A stretch of 64,000 nucleotides of DNA from JBCCQH01 sp039024435 (GTDB lineage: Bacteria > Bacteroidota > Bacteroidia > J057 > JADKCL01), in contig JBCCQH010000010.1 in NCBI GenBank assembly GCA_039024435.1, forward strand, positions 30,275-94,274. The letters are read 5' to 3'. Below, in pieces: positions 45,170-53,951 of this stretch. The position numbers and the translations under genes are program-made. Position 1 is the stretch's first letter, and the number at the start of each line of letters is the position of its first letter. Below the pieces are notes generated by a model. The model saw only the letters and a program-made list of their open reading frames with translations, was not told where the DNA came from and ran no database searches.

Positions 45170-45188
45170 AACACCGTTTAGTAAACGG
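45170..45188. promoter_or_regulatory. Candidate TetR operator 1 (CCGTTTA-G-TAAACGG)
   Basis: CCGTTTA, G, TAAACGG (45174-45188) is a perfect 7-1-7 palindrome just upstream of the tolC start, overlapping AACACCGTTTA, which resembles the AACACTGTTTA motif repeated at 45261-45272 and 45948-45959. Confidence 0.65.
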
Positions 45189-45257
45189 GCAAAAAAATTA
45201 TTGGATTGGAGGAAGAAGGATGAATTTGGCTAATGACTTCATAACAATATATTTTTT

Positions 45258-45272
45258 ATAAACACTGTTTAT
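45258..45272. promoter_or_regulatory. Candidate TetR operator 2 (ATAAAC-ACT-GTTTAT)
   Basis: ATAAACACTGTTTAT is a perfect 6-3-6 palindrome in the gap between the TetR and tolC genes, about 100 bases upstream of the tolC ATG. Confidence 0.65.
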
Positions 45273-45290
45273 CTCAGGGACAAAAAAAAT

Positions 45291-45902
45291 TTAATTTAGG
45301 GTGAGCATGGACATGACCTCATCAAAAGCAGCAAAAATGTGCTCACGGGGGTCTTCTTCGTCGTACATTTTGAGCCGGTCCCGTACGGCCAGGGCTACCA
45401 AACCATGGACACTGCCCCAGAGCGCGTAAGACACGAACCGGTAGTCCTCGCCCTGAATCAAGCCTTGGTCCAGACACTCCTTCACCGTCGTTTCGAGCAT
45501 CTCAAAGGCCTTGTGCCCCACTTCCCAGCCATCGGTCTCGGTTTTGCTCTCCATCGGAGCCCGCATAATGAACATAAGATCGTATTGTTCAGGGTTTTGC
45601 AGGGCAAAATCGATATAGACGCGACCGATGAAGCGCATGCGTTCCATGGGATCGGCGACGTGCAAGGACTGGCCCATGGTTTCCCGAAAACGGCCAAACG
45701 CCATGCGGTGCAGCTCAAAAAAGACCTCCGACTTGTCTTTGAAGTACAGGTAGATCGTGGCTGGGCTGTATTCGATGGCGTCGGCGATCTTGCGGATGCT
45801 GGTCTTTTCAAATCCGTGCTCGACGAACAAACGCATCGCCGCCTCCAGGATGCGTTCCCGCATTTCCCGCTTTTCTCGTTCTTTTCTTTCTGCAATTCCC
45901 AT
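45291..45902 (-). CDS. TetR family regulator of the efflux operon
   Basis: A 203-residue repressor. The N-terminal helix-turn-helix is MRLFVEHGFEKTSIRKIADA with EYSPATIYLYFKDKSEVFFE, typical of TetR. The C-terminal helices (LQNPEQYDLMFIMRAP, SYALWGSVHGLVALAV) fit the WHG ligand-binding branch seen in efflux regulators. It is the first gene of the series, flanked on both sides by AACACTGTTYA motifs, so autoregulation and control of tolC-MFP-RND are likely (inference). Confidence 0.93.
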   Translation of the reverse strand: MGIAERKEREKREMRERILEAAMRLFVEHGFEKTSIRKIADAIEYSPATIYLYFKDKSEVFFELHRMAFGRFRETMGQSLHVADPMERMRFIGRVYIDFALQNPEQYDLMFIMRAPMESKTETDGWEVGHKAFEMLETTVKECLDQGLIQGEDYRFVSYALWGSVHGLVALAVRDRLKMYDEEDPREHIFAAFDEVMSMLTLN

Positions 45903-46265
45903 AGAGGTAGTGATGAGTGGCTTTCAGTGTACAGGACAATTATACTGAACACTGTTCATTAATGCAAACGTGAAGTACTGAACATTGTTTCGTAAGGATG
46001 AAAAAAAGATGGAGGTGGGCCGGCGGAGCGTAGAGCGGGGGGCTTGCCCTGAGAAGTATAAAAACAATGGTATGAACCGGAGATCATCGGAGGGCGCACT
46101 TCCGGATTTATGGTACTGGGAATCGCTCACTTTATGGGTATGTCATTTTTTAATCCGTACTAATTATTCACCCGCACTCAAACTGTGCGGCAAGTTTTGA
46201 CCAACCATTGAGGGTTTTGGGAAAAGTTAACCAATGGCTTAACAGATGGGTAAAAAATCCGTAAT
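45903..46265. other. Intergenic region between efflux regulator and TAC module
   Basis: A 363-base gap holding the candidate operators at 45946-45992 and the unidentified promoter of the downstream three-gene module. No gene-like frame was found. Confidence 0.6.
45946..45992. promoter_or_regulatory. Candidate TetR operators 3 and 4 upstream of the regulator gene
   Basis: TGAACACTGTTCA (45946-45958, palindrome 5-3-5) and AACATTGTTTCG (45981-45992) lie 44-90 bases upstream of the TetR ATG. Both share the core AACAYTGTT with the sites in front of tolC. Confidence 0.6.
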
Positions 46266-46628
46266 TTGACGGGAGGCAGAGAAGGAGCAGTAGAAATATA
46301 TTGCGAACTCGGAATCATAAAAGAAGTGCTCACGCACCTCGCAAACGTGAGGTACACCCACCGGACCCGCCTGATCTTTGGTCTGGTGTACAACAATAAA
46401 TACAACCGGGACCTGTACCAATCGTACGGCGACCACCTCACCGCCATGAAATGGAAAGGTGGGCTCAACGTGCGCTTGTATTGTACCGTAGAAGTGGAAG
46501 GCAAACGGAAACGCGTAATCATCGCCAAATACCCCGAAAAGAAGACCCAAAAGGTCGATAAGAAAGCGGAGGCTCTGATCGAAGCGATCAAGCGAACCGA
46601 CTATGAATGCATAAATCCTTCCCCATGA
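46266..46628 (+). CDS. Putative HigB-like toxin of a TAC module
   Basis: A frame of about 110-120 residues. The C-terminal half has NVRLYCTVEVEGKRKRVIIA followed by PEKKTQKVDKKAEALIEAIK, resembling the R-(I/L)-Y ... KKTQK ... A pattern of Gp49/HigB-type mRNA interferases. The only canonical in-frame start is TTG at 46266, with no ribosome-binding site. A clear AAGGAG (46282-46287) lies 8 bases before ATA at 46296, where an ATG would be expected. Its stop overlaps the next gene's ATG (ATGA). Together with a HTH antitoxin and a SecB-like gene downstream, this suggests a toxin-antitoxin-chaperone locus. Family assignment is by pattern, not search. Confidence 0.55.
   Translation: MTGGREGAVEIYCELGIIKEVLTHLANVRYTHRTRLIFGLVYNNKYNRDLYQSYGDHLTAMKWKGGLNVRLYCTVEVEGKRKRVIIAKYPEKKTQKVDKKAEALIEAIKRTDYECINPSP
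46282..46298 (+). promoter_or_regulatory. Shine-Dalgarno followed by ATA at the expected start
   Basis: AAGGAG, eight bases, then ATA in the toxin reading frame. The spacing is ideal for initiation, but the codon is ATA, which is almost never used. It decides whether the toxin is made from a non-standard start or has lost its start codon. Confidence 0.5.
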
Positions 46629-47083
46629 GCGATCAGAACGACCTGCGCAACGCCCTTGACTCCGTCCTCCAATTTGGATCTGAGAAAGAAGAAATCCGGC
46701 ACGGAGCATCCATGATCAGTCTGGATATCATTCGGACTTTGGAAGCCTACATGGATGAAAAAGGCTTGACCAAAGCCGATATCGCCGCGAAAATCGGCAC
46801 CTCAAAGTCCTATCTGACCCAGCTTTTCAGCGGAGAAAAGCTGGTAAACATGACGTTCATGTACCGCCTGCAGAAAGCATTTGGTCTCGAATTTGAATTC
46901 GGACTTTCAAATCGCATCAGCAAAGCCAATTTCGTGATGTCAACTTTCGAACAAACTCCGCTCCCCACCCGGGAATCCCAAGCCGATTTACCGAAACAGG
47001 TCTACGTGATCATTGTCCCCCCATCACAACACCAACAATATGTTCCCAAAAGGCTTGATCGTCCGTACTGCCGATATCTCTGA
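46625..47083 (+). CDS. HTH antitoxin (HigA-like) with C-terminal extension
   Basis: A 152-residue DNA-binding protein starting MSDQNDLRNALDSVLQFGSE. The XRE-type helix-turn-helix is MDEKGLTKADIAAKIGTSKS with YLTQLFSGEKLVNMTFMYRL. After about residue 100 there is a 50-residue extension (FEQTPLPTRESQADLPKQVY) that resembles in position the ChAD segment by which TAC antitoxins depend on their chaperone. It starts inside the toxin stop (ATGA) and overlaps the downstream gene by 44 bases, so all three genes are translationally coupled. Confidence 0.7.
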   Translation: MSDQNDLRNALDSVLQFGSEKEEIRHGASMISLDIIRTLEAYMDEKGLTKADIAAKIGTSKSYLTQLFSGEKLVNMTFMYRLQKAFGLEFEFGLSNRISKANFVMSTFEQTPLPTRESQADLPKQVYVIIVPPSQHQQYVPKRLDRPYCRYL

Positions 47084-47501
47084 GCAGGAATTTTCCATCG
47101 TCGAGGTTCCCGAACTGTACGGCGATGACATCGAACTGAGTGACCTGAAAGTAGGATCGGCCATGAACTACAACATCCTGCTCGCCGAGCGGTTGCTCAT
47201 CATGTCCATTCGGCACCAAGTCAATTATGCCGCCCACGGCACGATCATGCGGGCCGAGGTGCGCCTGACTTACAAAATCGAGAATCTGGACGAATTCATC
47301 CTCACCAAACAGCCCGATTCACAACTCGCCACCGTCGAAACGGGGTTTTTGCTGGCGTTTACTCAGGTATCGCTGTCCGCGGCGAGGGGCTTCATTGCCG
47401 CGCGCACCATGCCCTATGCACTGAACCGCTTCCCGATGCCTTTCGTCGATGCTACGCAAATCACGATTGAGGCCATCGAACGCCAGCAAAAAGAAGGCTG
47501 A
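47040..47501 (+). CDS. SecB-like chaperone of the putative TAC module
   Basis: A 153-residue protein from MFPKGLIVRTADISEQEFSI. The predicted secondary structure is mainly beta followed by a terminal helix: RAEVRLTYKIENLDEFI, TGFLLAFTQVSLSAARGFIA and the ending PMPFVDATQITIEAIERQ. The closing F-(P)-x-P-x-x-x-x-T/A pattern after an (S/T)-A-R-G stretch resembles SecB-like proteins linked to HigBA modules. The identification rests on pattern and gene order, since SecB diverges strongly. A GTG 27 bases upstream is an alternative start. Confidence 0.5.
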   Translation: MFPKGLIVRTADISEQEFSIVEVPELYGDDIELSDLKVGSAMNYNILLAERLLIMSIRHQVNYAAHGTIMRAEVRLTYKIENLDEFILTKQPDSQLATVETGFLLAFTQVSLSAARGFIAARTMPYALNRFPMPFVDATQITIEAIERQQKEG

Positions 47502-47536
47502 ACGGGCCCACGCACCACTCACCACCGGCACGTCCC

Positions 47537-48442
47537 CTACCACTCCGACAAGTCAAAGTACCGCACGTCCGGGAAGTACGCATTGAAAAAGCCGCGGCCA
47601 CCATTGACATTGGTGGGGCGGTTGATCGGTTCCTGGGTGATCTGGCTCAGCAAGCCCTCAGCCCGCTCGGCTGCTTCCAAGTATTCAAAGTACCCCTGGC
47701 TGATGTTGGCGATGGTTACTACCACCGAATCGCTCGGGGCAATATCAAACAAATCAAACCGCTCAGAAATCTGGCTCCCGGAAAAGGTACGATCACTCAC
47801 CAGCCGGGTCTGGGTCACGACGTTCAGCCCCACACTGAAAAAACTGTTTAAGTCGATGCCCACCTCCGTCGAGTCATCCTCCTGCCGGATGACGTTGATC
47901 GCGTACCAATTGTCCCCCGGCGGATCGGAAATCGTGTATTCCAGCGCCACGGTCGTATCTCCGGCTTGCGGAATCAGCACCGGAAAAATCGTATCAAAGG
48001 GCACGAAGGGCAGCATTTGGGTCTGGGCGGTCACCATATCACCCGTGGTCGAGTCAAACACCGAAAGGGTATAAAACTCGTTGGGAAGCTGTAAAGTATT
48101 GACCGAAGCGTAGACGCCACTGCCGAGCGAAAACAACTCCTCGGTGCGGCCGGCAAAGCTCACTGTCACCCGCGCGGTATCCACGAACAGTCCCGCGAGC
48201 AGGTCATTGGTAATGGAGTCTTCTTCATTTTCGGCACTGTAGGACAGCGCGCTGAAGCTCCGGGTCACCGCCACCACCATCACGCGGTCCGGCAAAATCT
48301 GCGAGGCGATCACCAACTCCGGATTCGGCGGTTCAATCTCGATAGGAATGGGGTCCGGCAGACAGGCACTCAACAGCAAGCCCGGCAGCATCAGCCACCA
48401 GAAACGGCGCACAAGAGAGGGATATTGAATTCGATGCTGCAT
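47537..48442 (-). CDS. DUF4249 lipoprotein
   Basis: A 301-residue outer-membrane-associated lipoprotein (lipobox LLLSAC) of the DUF4249 family: ELVIASQILPDRVMVVAVTR, FVDTARVTVSFAGRTEELFS and the C-terminal GRGFFNAYFPDVRYFDLSEW. DUF4249 genes commonly sit directly after a TonB-dependent receptor gene in Bacteroidota, as here (3-base gap), and are thought to act like a SusD-type partner in substrate capture. Confidence 0.9.
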   Translation of the reverse strand: MQHRIQYPSLVRRFWWLMLPGLLLSACLPDPIPIEIEPPNPELVIASQILPDRVMVVAVTRSFSALSYSAENEEDSITNDLLAGLFVDTARVTVSFAGRTEELFSLGSGVYASVNTLQLPNEFYTLSVFDSTTGDMVTAQTQMLPFVPFDTIFPVLIPQAGDTTVALEYTISDPPGDNWYAINVIRQEDDSTEVGIDLNSFFSVGLNVVTQTRLVSDRTFSGSQISERFDLFDIAPSDSVVVTIANISQGYFEYLEAAERAEGLLSQITQEPINRPTNVNGGRGFFNAYFPDVRYFDLSEW

Positions 48443-48445
48443 GGT

Positions 48446-50767
48446 TCAATACTCAAAATTAAAAGCGATAAACGGAATCATGCCAAAAAGCCCCGGCTGC
48501 TGGTACCGGTAGCCGTTGTCGGTGATCGCGACGTCCACCCGGTAAGGTGCCGCGCGGTTATAGACATTGTACGCCCCAAAATGCCACTCGGTGTGGAATT
48601 TGCGCGCATTGCCGCGGGAATTTAAAGGCTTGGATTTCAAAATAAAGTTCAAGTCCAGCCGGTGGGTCGGCGCCATCCGAATGGCATTGCGGTCGCTGTA
48701 AATCGGCACCACATCGACGCCGGTCAGGGAAGCATTCGGCTGAAAATATTGGCCCACCTGCGCGGTAAACCGACTCCCATTCTGGAAGACAAACACGCCG
48801 GAAGCCGAGAATCGCTCGGTGATCTCAAAGATGCCCACCAAACTCAGGTCGTGCCGCCGGTCGTACCGGGCAAAGTAGCGCTGCCCACCGTTCAGGTCGG
48901 GAAAATCCCGCGTGGACCAGGAGAGCGTGTACCCCAGCCAGCCGGTGATGCGCCCTTGCTTGCGCCGCAGCAGCAGTTCCAATCCGTAAGAATCCCCTTT
49001 TCCGCTCACCAGCTCGTCCTCAAAATTGTCGTTGAGGATGAGGCTGGCGCCCTCGCGGTACTCAATCAGGTTGCGCAGGCGCTTGTAGTAGCCCTCCACC
49101 GTCACTTCCAGCTTGGCGCGGGGCAAAAATTGATGCCAGCCCACTGCGACTTGGTCCGAATTTTGGGCCGCGACCCGCGCGGTCACCGGATACCAAAGGT
49201 CGGTCGGCAAGGCCACCGTGGAACTCGAAACCCGGTGCATGTACTGGTACATCCGCGAATAACTGGCCTTGACTGAACTGAACTCCGAAACCGTATAACG
49301 AGCGGAAATCCGCGGCTCCACACCCGGATAAAAAGTGGTGCCCTGGGTAAATGAGCCGCTCAATCGCAAGCCCGCGTTGACTTTGAGCCGGGGCGAAAGT
49401 TCCTGGTCCAATCCGCCGTAGGCGTACACCTCCTGGTTGTTGATGAGATTGCCGGCGTTGTTGCCGAGGAAATCGGACACCTCACCGGTAGTCGCAACGA
49501 CGTTCGGGCGAAAACGGTGGTAAATGATGCCCGCACCGTACTTGAGGTGGGTTTCCGGTCGGAGAAAATAGTCAAAATCGGCCTTGGCGCCCAGGTCGCG
49601 GATCCGCGAGGTAATCAAGATGGAATTGTCGAGGAATGAACCTTGAATGTTGTACTTGAAGGTCGTGTGGATGAGGCTGAAATTGGCGAACAGCTTGTTG
49701 GAAAAGAGGTGGTTCCAGCGCAAGGTCTGGGTGAAATTGCCCAGCCGAAAGCCGAAGTCCAGCAGGTCAGTATTTGTACTCGTGGTATCTTCTGATTCCA
49801 CGTCCTCGGAGACGGACAGTACATCGTCCCCAAAGTAGGAACTGAAGTAAATCCGGTCTTTGTTTGAGATCTTGTAGTTGACCTTCGCGTTGAGGTCATA
49901 GAAGTAATAGGGAATGGTAATGCCCGCAAGGCGAAATACCTGATCGATGTAGGTGCGGCGACCCGAAACCGAGAAACTCAGCTTGTCCCGGATGATTGGG
50001 CCTTCGATATTGAGGCGGGAAGACAACAAACCGATTCCACCCTTGAAGTGAAACTCATTCATGTCGCCCTCCTTCTGGCGAAGGTCCAGGACCGAGGAGA
50101 GTCGCCCGCCGTACTGGGCAGGAAATGCGCCCTTGATCATGGTCATGTCCTTGAGGGCGTCCGGATTGAACACGGAAAAGAACCCGAACAAATGGCCCGT
50201 ATTGTAAACAATCGCTTCATCGAGCAAGACCAAATTTTGGTCGGCATCTCCGCCCCGGACAAACATGCCGGTGGTGCCCTCCGCGCCCTGGGACACCCCA
50301 GGCATGAGTTGCATGACTTTGAGAACGTCGGTTTCCCCGCCGAGTACCGGCACCATCGAGATTTCTTTCATGTTCATCTTGATCGCCCCCATCCGGGTGG
50401 ACTGCACCGCTTCTTTGGCCTCCTCGTCCTCGGCGATGATTTCTACGGTTTCAATTTCGGTGCCCTCAGGCTCCAGGTCAATGTCCAACTGAAGGCTTTC
50501 CGATAAGTTTACCGTCTGGGTGATGGGCGTGTAACCGAGGTATTTGAACACAATTTCGTACTCCCCGGCGGGAACCGTCAGGGAAAAGAAGCCGTATTCA
50601 TTGGTGTAGGCTCCGGCTTCGAGTACGGGTACGACCACCGTGCCCCCGATCAGGGCCTCGCCGGAACCCTTTTCGGTCAGGTAACCGCTCACGGTGACGT
50701 CTTGCGCCCGTAGCATCGGCGCCAGTGACAGCATGGCCCCGAGCATCCAGAAAATTCTTATTCCCAT
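48446..50767 (-). CDS. TonB-dependent receptor partnered with DUF4249
   Basis: A 773-residue outer-membrane receptor. The signal peptide MGIRIFWMLGAMLSLAPMLR is cut near AQD. A carboxypeptidase-regulatory-like domain follows (VSGYLTEKGSGEALIGGTVV, YTNEYGFFSLTVPAG), then the plug with VLKVMQLMPGVSQGAEGTTG and MFVRGGDADQNLVLLDEAIV, and a beta-barrel ending LFGMIPFIAFNFEY. The ATG at 50767 puts the signal at the N-terminus; 30 upstream residues in frame look spurious. It is co-transcribed with the DUF4249 gene. Confidence 0.93.
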   Translation of the reverse strand: MGIRIFWMLGAMLSLAPMLRAQDVTVSGYLTEKGSGEALIGGTVVVPVLEAGAYTNEYGFFSLTVPAGEYEIVFKYLGYTPITQTVNLSESLQLDIDLEPEGTEIETVEIIAEDEEAKEAVQSTRMGAIKMNMKEISMVPVLGGETDVLKVMQLMPGVSQGAEGTTGMFVRGGDADQNLVLLDEAIVYNTGHLFGFFSVFNPDALKDMTMIKGAFPAQYGGRLSSVLDLRQKEGDMNEFHFKGGIGLLSSRLNIEGPIIRDKLSFSVSGRRTYIDQVFRLAGITIPYYFYDLNAKVNYKISNKDRIYFSSYFGDDVLSVSEDVESEDTTSTNTDLLDFGFRLGNFTQTLRWNHLFSNKLFANFSLIHTTFKYNIQGSFLDNSILITSRIRDLGAKADFDYFLRPETHLKYGAGIIYHRFRPNVVATTGEVSDFLGNNAGNLINNQEVYAYGGLDQELSPRLKVNAGLRLSGSFTQGTTFYPGVEPRISARYTVSEFSSVKASYSRMYQYMHRVSSSTVALPTDLWYPVTARVAAQNSDQVAVGWHQFLPRAKLEVTVEGYYKRLRNLIEYREGASLILNDNFEDELVSGKGDSYGLELLLRRKQGRITGWLGYTLSWSTRDFPDLNGGQRYFARYDRRHDLSLVGIFEITERFSASGVFVFQNGSRFTAQVGQYFQPNASLTGVDVVPIYSDRNAIRMAPTHRLDLNFILKSKPLNSRGNARKFHTEWHFGAYNVYNRAAPYRVDVAITDNGYRYQQPGLFGMIPFIAFNFEY

Positions 50768-50897
50768 TGTGTTCAAGTTGTTGGTCAATTCATGAAATCC
50801 AACCCTTCGCCGCGGCGTCCGAACCGCTAGGCGCAACGTCCGCAGACACTGCGCCATCTTTCCTTGCCTTGCTGGCCAAGAAACGGGGCGGTGCCCC

Positions 50898-52178
50898 TCA
50901 TTCGCTCATCTCCACTTCCCAGGAAAACACCGGTCCGATCAGCACCGGTGCGCGTGCGTACCACTGCTCATCGCCCCGCAATTCCGCCGGACCGATGTGG
51001 AAAGTGATGATATTTTGCCAGCCAAACAGGAAGTCATTGCCCTGTTTGATGCCCACACTCGCCGCATAGTGGCCATTTTTCAATAGTTTCGGCGGCACAA
51101 TGCAGCGCAGGGTGTACTTCCCCGGAGCATTCATCCGGATTGCCGCCTTTCCCTTCATCAGTGAAGGCGTAAACGCCGCAATCTGGTTGTAAAACTGGTC
51201 GTTCAGTTGGAAGGCCAATTCAAAATCCTGGTGCTCCCGCATCACCTCTAGGCGCACCGTCATTTCCAGGCGCTGGTCCATCCGCAAGGAATCGGTCAGT
51301 TCCCGGCCCGCCTCCCGGATTTCAATGTCGATCAGCCGGATGACCTCGTGGCGGGCGCGGTCCTCCTGGGTAAAGGCATAGTAGTTTTCCGGACTGTCCA
51401 GGTGCAGATCCCGCGTCGCCGTTCCTTCGAGTACTTCCTGGCTGGCGGCCCGCATGTATTCACCGATTACCCGCAGGGGCGGGCCCATCATCTTTACCCG
51501 GCCCGCTTCCAGGTACATGACCTGGCTGCAGATCGAGAGCAGTTCATTGGTGCTGTGACTGGCGATCACTACTGTGCGGTCCTGCTGACTCAGTTCACGC
51601 ACCTTTTCCATGCACTTGACCTGAAAAGCAGCATCGCCCACCGAAACGACCTCGTCCAGCAACAGGATGTCCGCATCCAAATGGACGATGATCGAGAAGG
51701 CCAGTCGGAGGTACATCCCACTCGAGTAGGTCTTAACCGGGGAATCAATGTAGGCCCGAATTTCGCTGAATTCCACGATGTCCTCAAAAATCGCGTCGAC
51801 TTCTGGCCGGGAAAGGCCGTTGAGCGCACCGTTGAGATACACATTTTCCCGACCGGTAAGATCGGGATGAAATCCAGTGCCGATTTCTAAAATGGCCAGC
51901 CGCCTGCCCCGAAGAGTGATCCGGCCCGAAGTCGGACTGGTCACCCCACTGAGAATCTTGAGCAAGGTGCTTTTACCGGAACCATTTTTCCCGATGATCC
52001 CCAACGACGCGCCTTTTTCCACCGCAAAATCAAGGTCGTCCAGGGCCACGGTCATCTCCCGGCGGACCGGTTGCTTGCCGCGCAAACTATCTCTCATCTG
52101 ACGGACAAAACCGGGCAACGTACCTTTTTGGTATTCTTTGCGCAGTTTTTCCGCTTGGATGGCCAGTTCTGGTTTCAT
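50898..52178 (-). CDS. Polysaccharide ABC transporter ATP-binding protein (Wzt-like)
   Basis: A 426-residue ATPase subunit of an export ABC transporter for O-antigen, capsule or teichoic-acid-like polymer. It has Walker A IIGKNGSGKSTLL, signature YSSGMYLRLAF, Walker B ADILLLDEVVSVGD and the switch His in IASHSTNEL. A C-terminal ~180-residue Wzt-C-like beta-sandwich (LTDSLRMDQRLEMTVRLEVM, GHYAASVGIKQGNDFLFG) binds the glycan end modification in homologues. It begins 7 bases after the permease gene. Confidence 0.92.
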   Translation of the reverse strand: MKPELAIQAEKLRKEYQKGTLPGFVRQMRDSLRGKQPVRREMTVALDDLDFAVEKGASLGIIGKNGSGKSTLLKILSGVTSPTSGRITLRGRRLAILEIGTGFHPDLTGRENVYLNGALNGLSRPEVDAIFEDIVEFSEIRAYIDSPVKTYSSGMYLRLAFSIIVHLDADILLLDEVVSVGDAAFQVKCMEKVRELSQQDRTVVIASHSTNELLSICSQVMYLEAGRVKMMGPPLRVIGEYMRAASQEVLEGTATRDLHLDSPENYYAFTQEDRARHEVIRLIDIEIREAGRELTDSLRMDQRLEMTVRLEVMREHQDFELAFQLNDQFYNQIAAFTPSLMKGKAAIRMNAPGKYTLRCIVPPKLLKNGHYAASVGIKQGNDFLFGWQNIITFHIGPAELRGDEQWYARAPVLIGPVFSWEVEMSE

Positions 52179-52185
52179 TTCCCGA

Positions 52186-53046
52186 CTAGATGTAGTCTTC
52201 AATCACTCTATCTACACGCTTGAAGTAAAATACCCCACCTACAAACAGCAGAATCAGGGGAATCAAGGGCAGAAAAAATTGCCATTCGGGGAATCCGGTG
52301 CCCACCAGGCTCCAGCGGTAGCCCGAAACGATGCCCGCCATGGGATTCAGGTAGAGTAAATATTCGTATTTCGGTCCCAGAATCGTCGTGGGATAGAACA
52401 CCGGCGTCACCCAGATCAGGTAATTGAGCAGGTAGGGAACGATGTGCTGCAAGTCCCGGTAGCGAAACGACAACGCGCTCAACCAGATGGCAATCGTGGA
52501 GCCCGCAATCAAGTTCAGCACCAGAAAAAACGGGAAAAATGCAATCCGCCAGGTCAATTCTACCCGAAAAATGAGCAACAGAACGATCATCAGCAGGAAG
52601 GAAATCCCCACAAATACCAAGCCCGAGAGCACCTGAGAGATGGGCAGGATGATCCGTGGAAACTCAACTTTGCGGATCAATTCCTGGCTCTTTTGCAAGG
52701 AGCTGCCCGCATCTGAGAAGATTTGGGCGAAGTGAAACCAAGCGATCACCCCGGGAAAAACAAATACGGGATACGGCGTCGCTCCGGTGTCGATCCCGAG
52801 AATGGAGTAGAAAAAGACGCTGTAAATCACAATCGCTACGGTGGGCTGGATCACGGCCCAGGCGAGTCCGAGCGCGGTCTGCGAATAGGTAATCCGGATG
52901 GACCGCGCGGCCAGAACCCGGGCCAGCGCCCGGTACTGCCAGATTCGGCGCAGATAACTGCGCATTCCTTCTTCGTGGGCGGTGATTTCGATGATGTCCG
53001 GCGATTTTGTGGCCATGGCTCCCGAGCTCGGATTCATTTTGTGCAT
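52186..53046 (-). CDS. Polysaccharide ABC transporter permease (Wzm-like)
   Basis: A 286-residue ABC-2 type membrane subunit with about six membrane segments (QPTVAIVIYSVFFYSILGI, VLSGLVFVGISFLLMIVLLL, GSTIAIWLSALSFRYRDL). The YRDLQHIVPYLLNYLIWVTP-type stretch and the end FFLPLIPLILLFVGGVFYFK are typical of Wzm/TagG proteins. The start is set at ATG 53046 (MHKMNPSS...); 53016 (MATKSPDII) is also possible. It pairs with the ATPase downstream to form the exporter. Confidence 0.9.
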   Translation of the reverse strand: MHKMNPSSGAMATKSPDIIEITAHEEGMRSYLRRIWQYRALARVLAARSIRITYSQTALGLAWAVIQPTVAIVIYSVFFYSILGIDTGATPYPVFVFPGVIAWFHFAQIFSDAGSSLQKSQELIRKVEFPRIILPISQVLSGLVFVGISFLLMIVLLLIFRVELTWRIAFFPFFLVLNLIAGSTIAIWLSALSFRYRDLQHIVPYLLNYLIWVTPVFYPTTILGPKYEYLLYLNPMAGIVSGYRWSLVGTGFPEWQFFLPLIPLILLFVGGVFYFKRVDRVIEDYI

Positions 53047-53315
53047 TTTAGCATCTCCTCCGCTGAATGACAAATCGGAGGCGGCATTCTTTTTCCGTTC
53101 CCCGAGGCAGAGGCAGTATAAACTTGATCCTGCAAGTTGTTTGCCAGGGCCGCTTTTTCCGTCCCTCCGCGGCCAACCTCTCTTTCCCAGAGCTGACCGT
53201 CGACCCTCCAATAACCCTTGGGTGACGAGCAAGTCGGCGGCCGTAAATCGCGCGAATCAATTTTAAACGCTCTTTTATCCCCTCAACAATCGGGCCCGCT
53301 CTGGGTTATCTCCAC

Positions 53316-53762
53316 ATGAATTTTCGTGTACGTACCCCGGTCAAAGGCGACCACCGCAGTGTGTTTGCCCAGTTCAACAAGGACCTGCTTTCTGCCCTGA
53401 CGCCTCCAGGCATGACACTGGACATCGTCCGCTACGACGAACCCACCGAGGTCGGGAGCATCGTCCACATCAAAATGCGCATGTTTGGGATCATCCGCCA
53501 GGAGTGGTACATGCACATCACCGAATTCGAAGAAGGCGCGGAAAAGTCTTGGTTCACCGACGAGGGGGTTCGGTTACCGGGATTCCTGAAAAGCTGGCGG
53601 CACCGCCACCTCATTGAGCAAGCCGACGACCACGCAGTCATCGTAGACGACGTGACCTATACCGGTAAATTTGGACTGCTGACCTACCTACTGTATCCTG
53701 TAGTCTGGGGGCAGTTTGCCGCGCGAAAGCCGTACTATCAGCGGTACTTCGGCAAGCCCTAA
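53316..53762 (+). CDS. SRPBCC-fold ligand-binding protein
   Basis: A 148-residue START/Bet v1-like protein: MNFRVRTPVKGDHRSVFAQF, then VHIKMRMFGIIRQEWYMHIT, WFTDEGVRLPGFLKSWRHRH and VIVDDVTYTGKFGLLTYLLY match the SRPBCC/polyketide-cyclase layout of beta-strands with a long C-terminal helix. These proteins bind hydrophobic ligands, and a few are enzymes; nothing here identifies the ligand. It is divergent from the ABC exporter. Confidence 0.85.
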   Translation: MNFRVRTPVKGDHRSVFAQFNKDLLSALTPPGMTLDIVRYDEPTEVGSIVHIKMRMFGIIRQEWYMHITEFEEGAEKSWFTDEGVRLPGFLKSWRHRHLIEQADDHAVIVDDVTYTGKFGLLTYLLYPVVWGQFAARKPYYQRYFGKP

Positions 53763-53951
53763 GCCCCAGAATATCCGCCCGCAAAGCCCTCGTAGTGTAT
53801 TTCGGTACTGTTCGCCGTACGCCTACTGTTTGCCGTTCTCCCCCGTTCACCGTTGTCTTCATGGCGCGATTTTTGCAAAAAAGTCTATCTTGAAGCGACT
53901 TAGTAAATCACGCCGGCGGGGAAATACACCGCCCACAATCGATTGACAACC

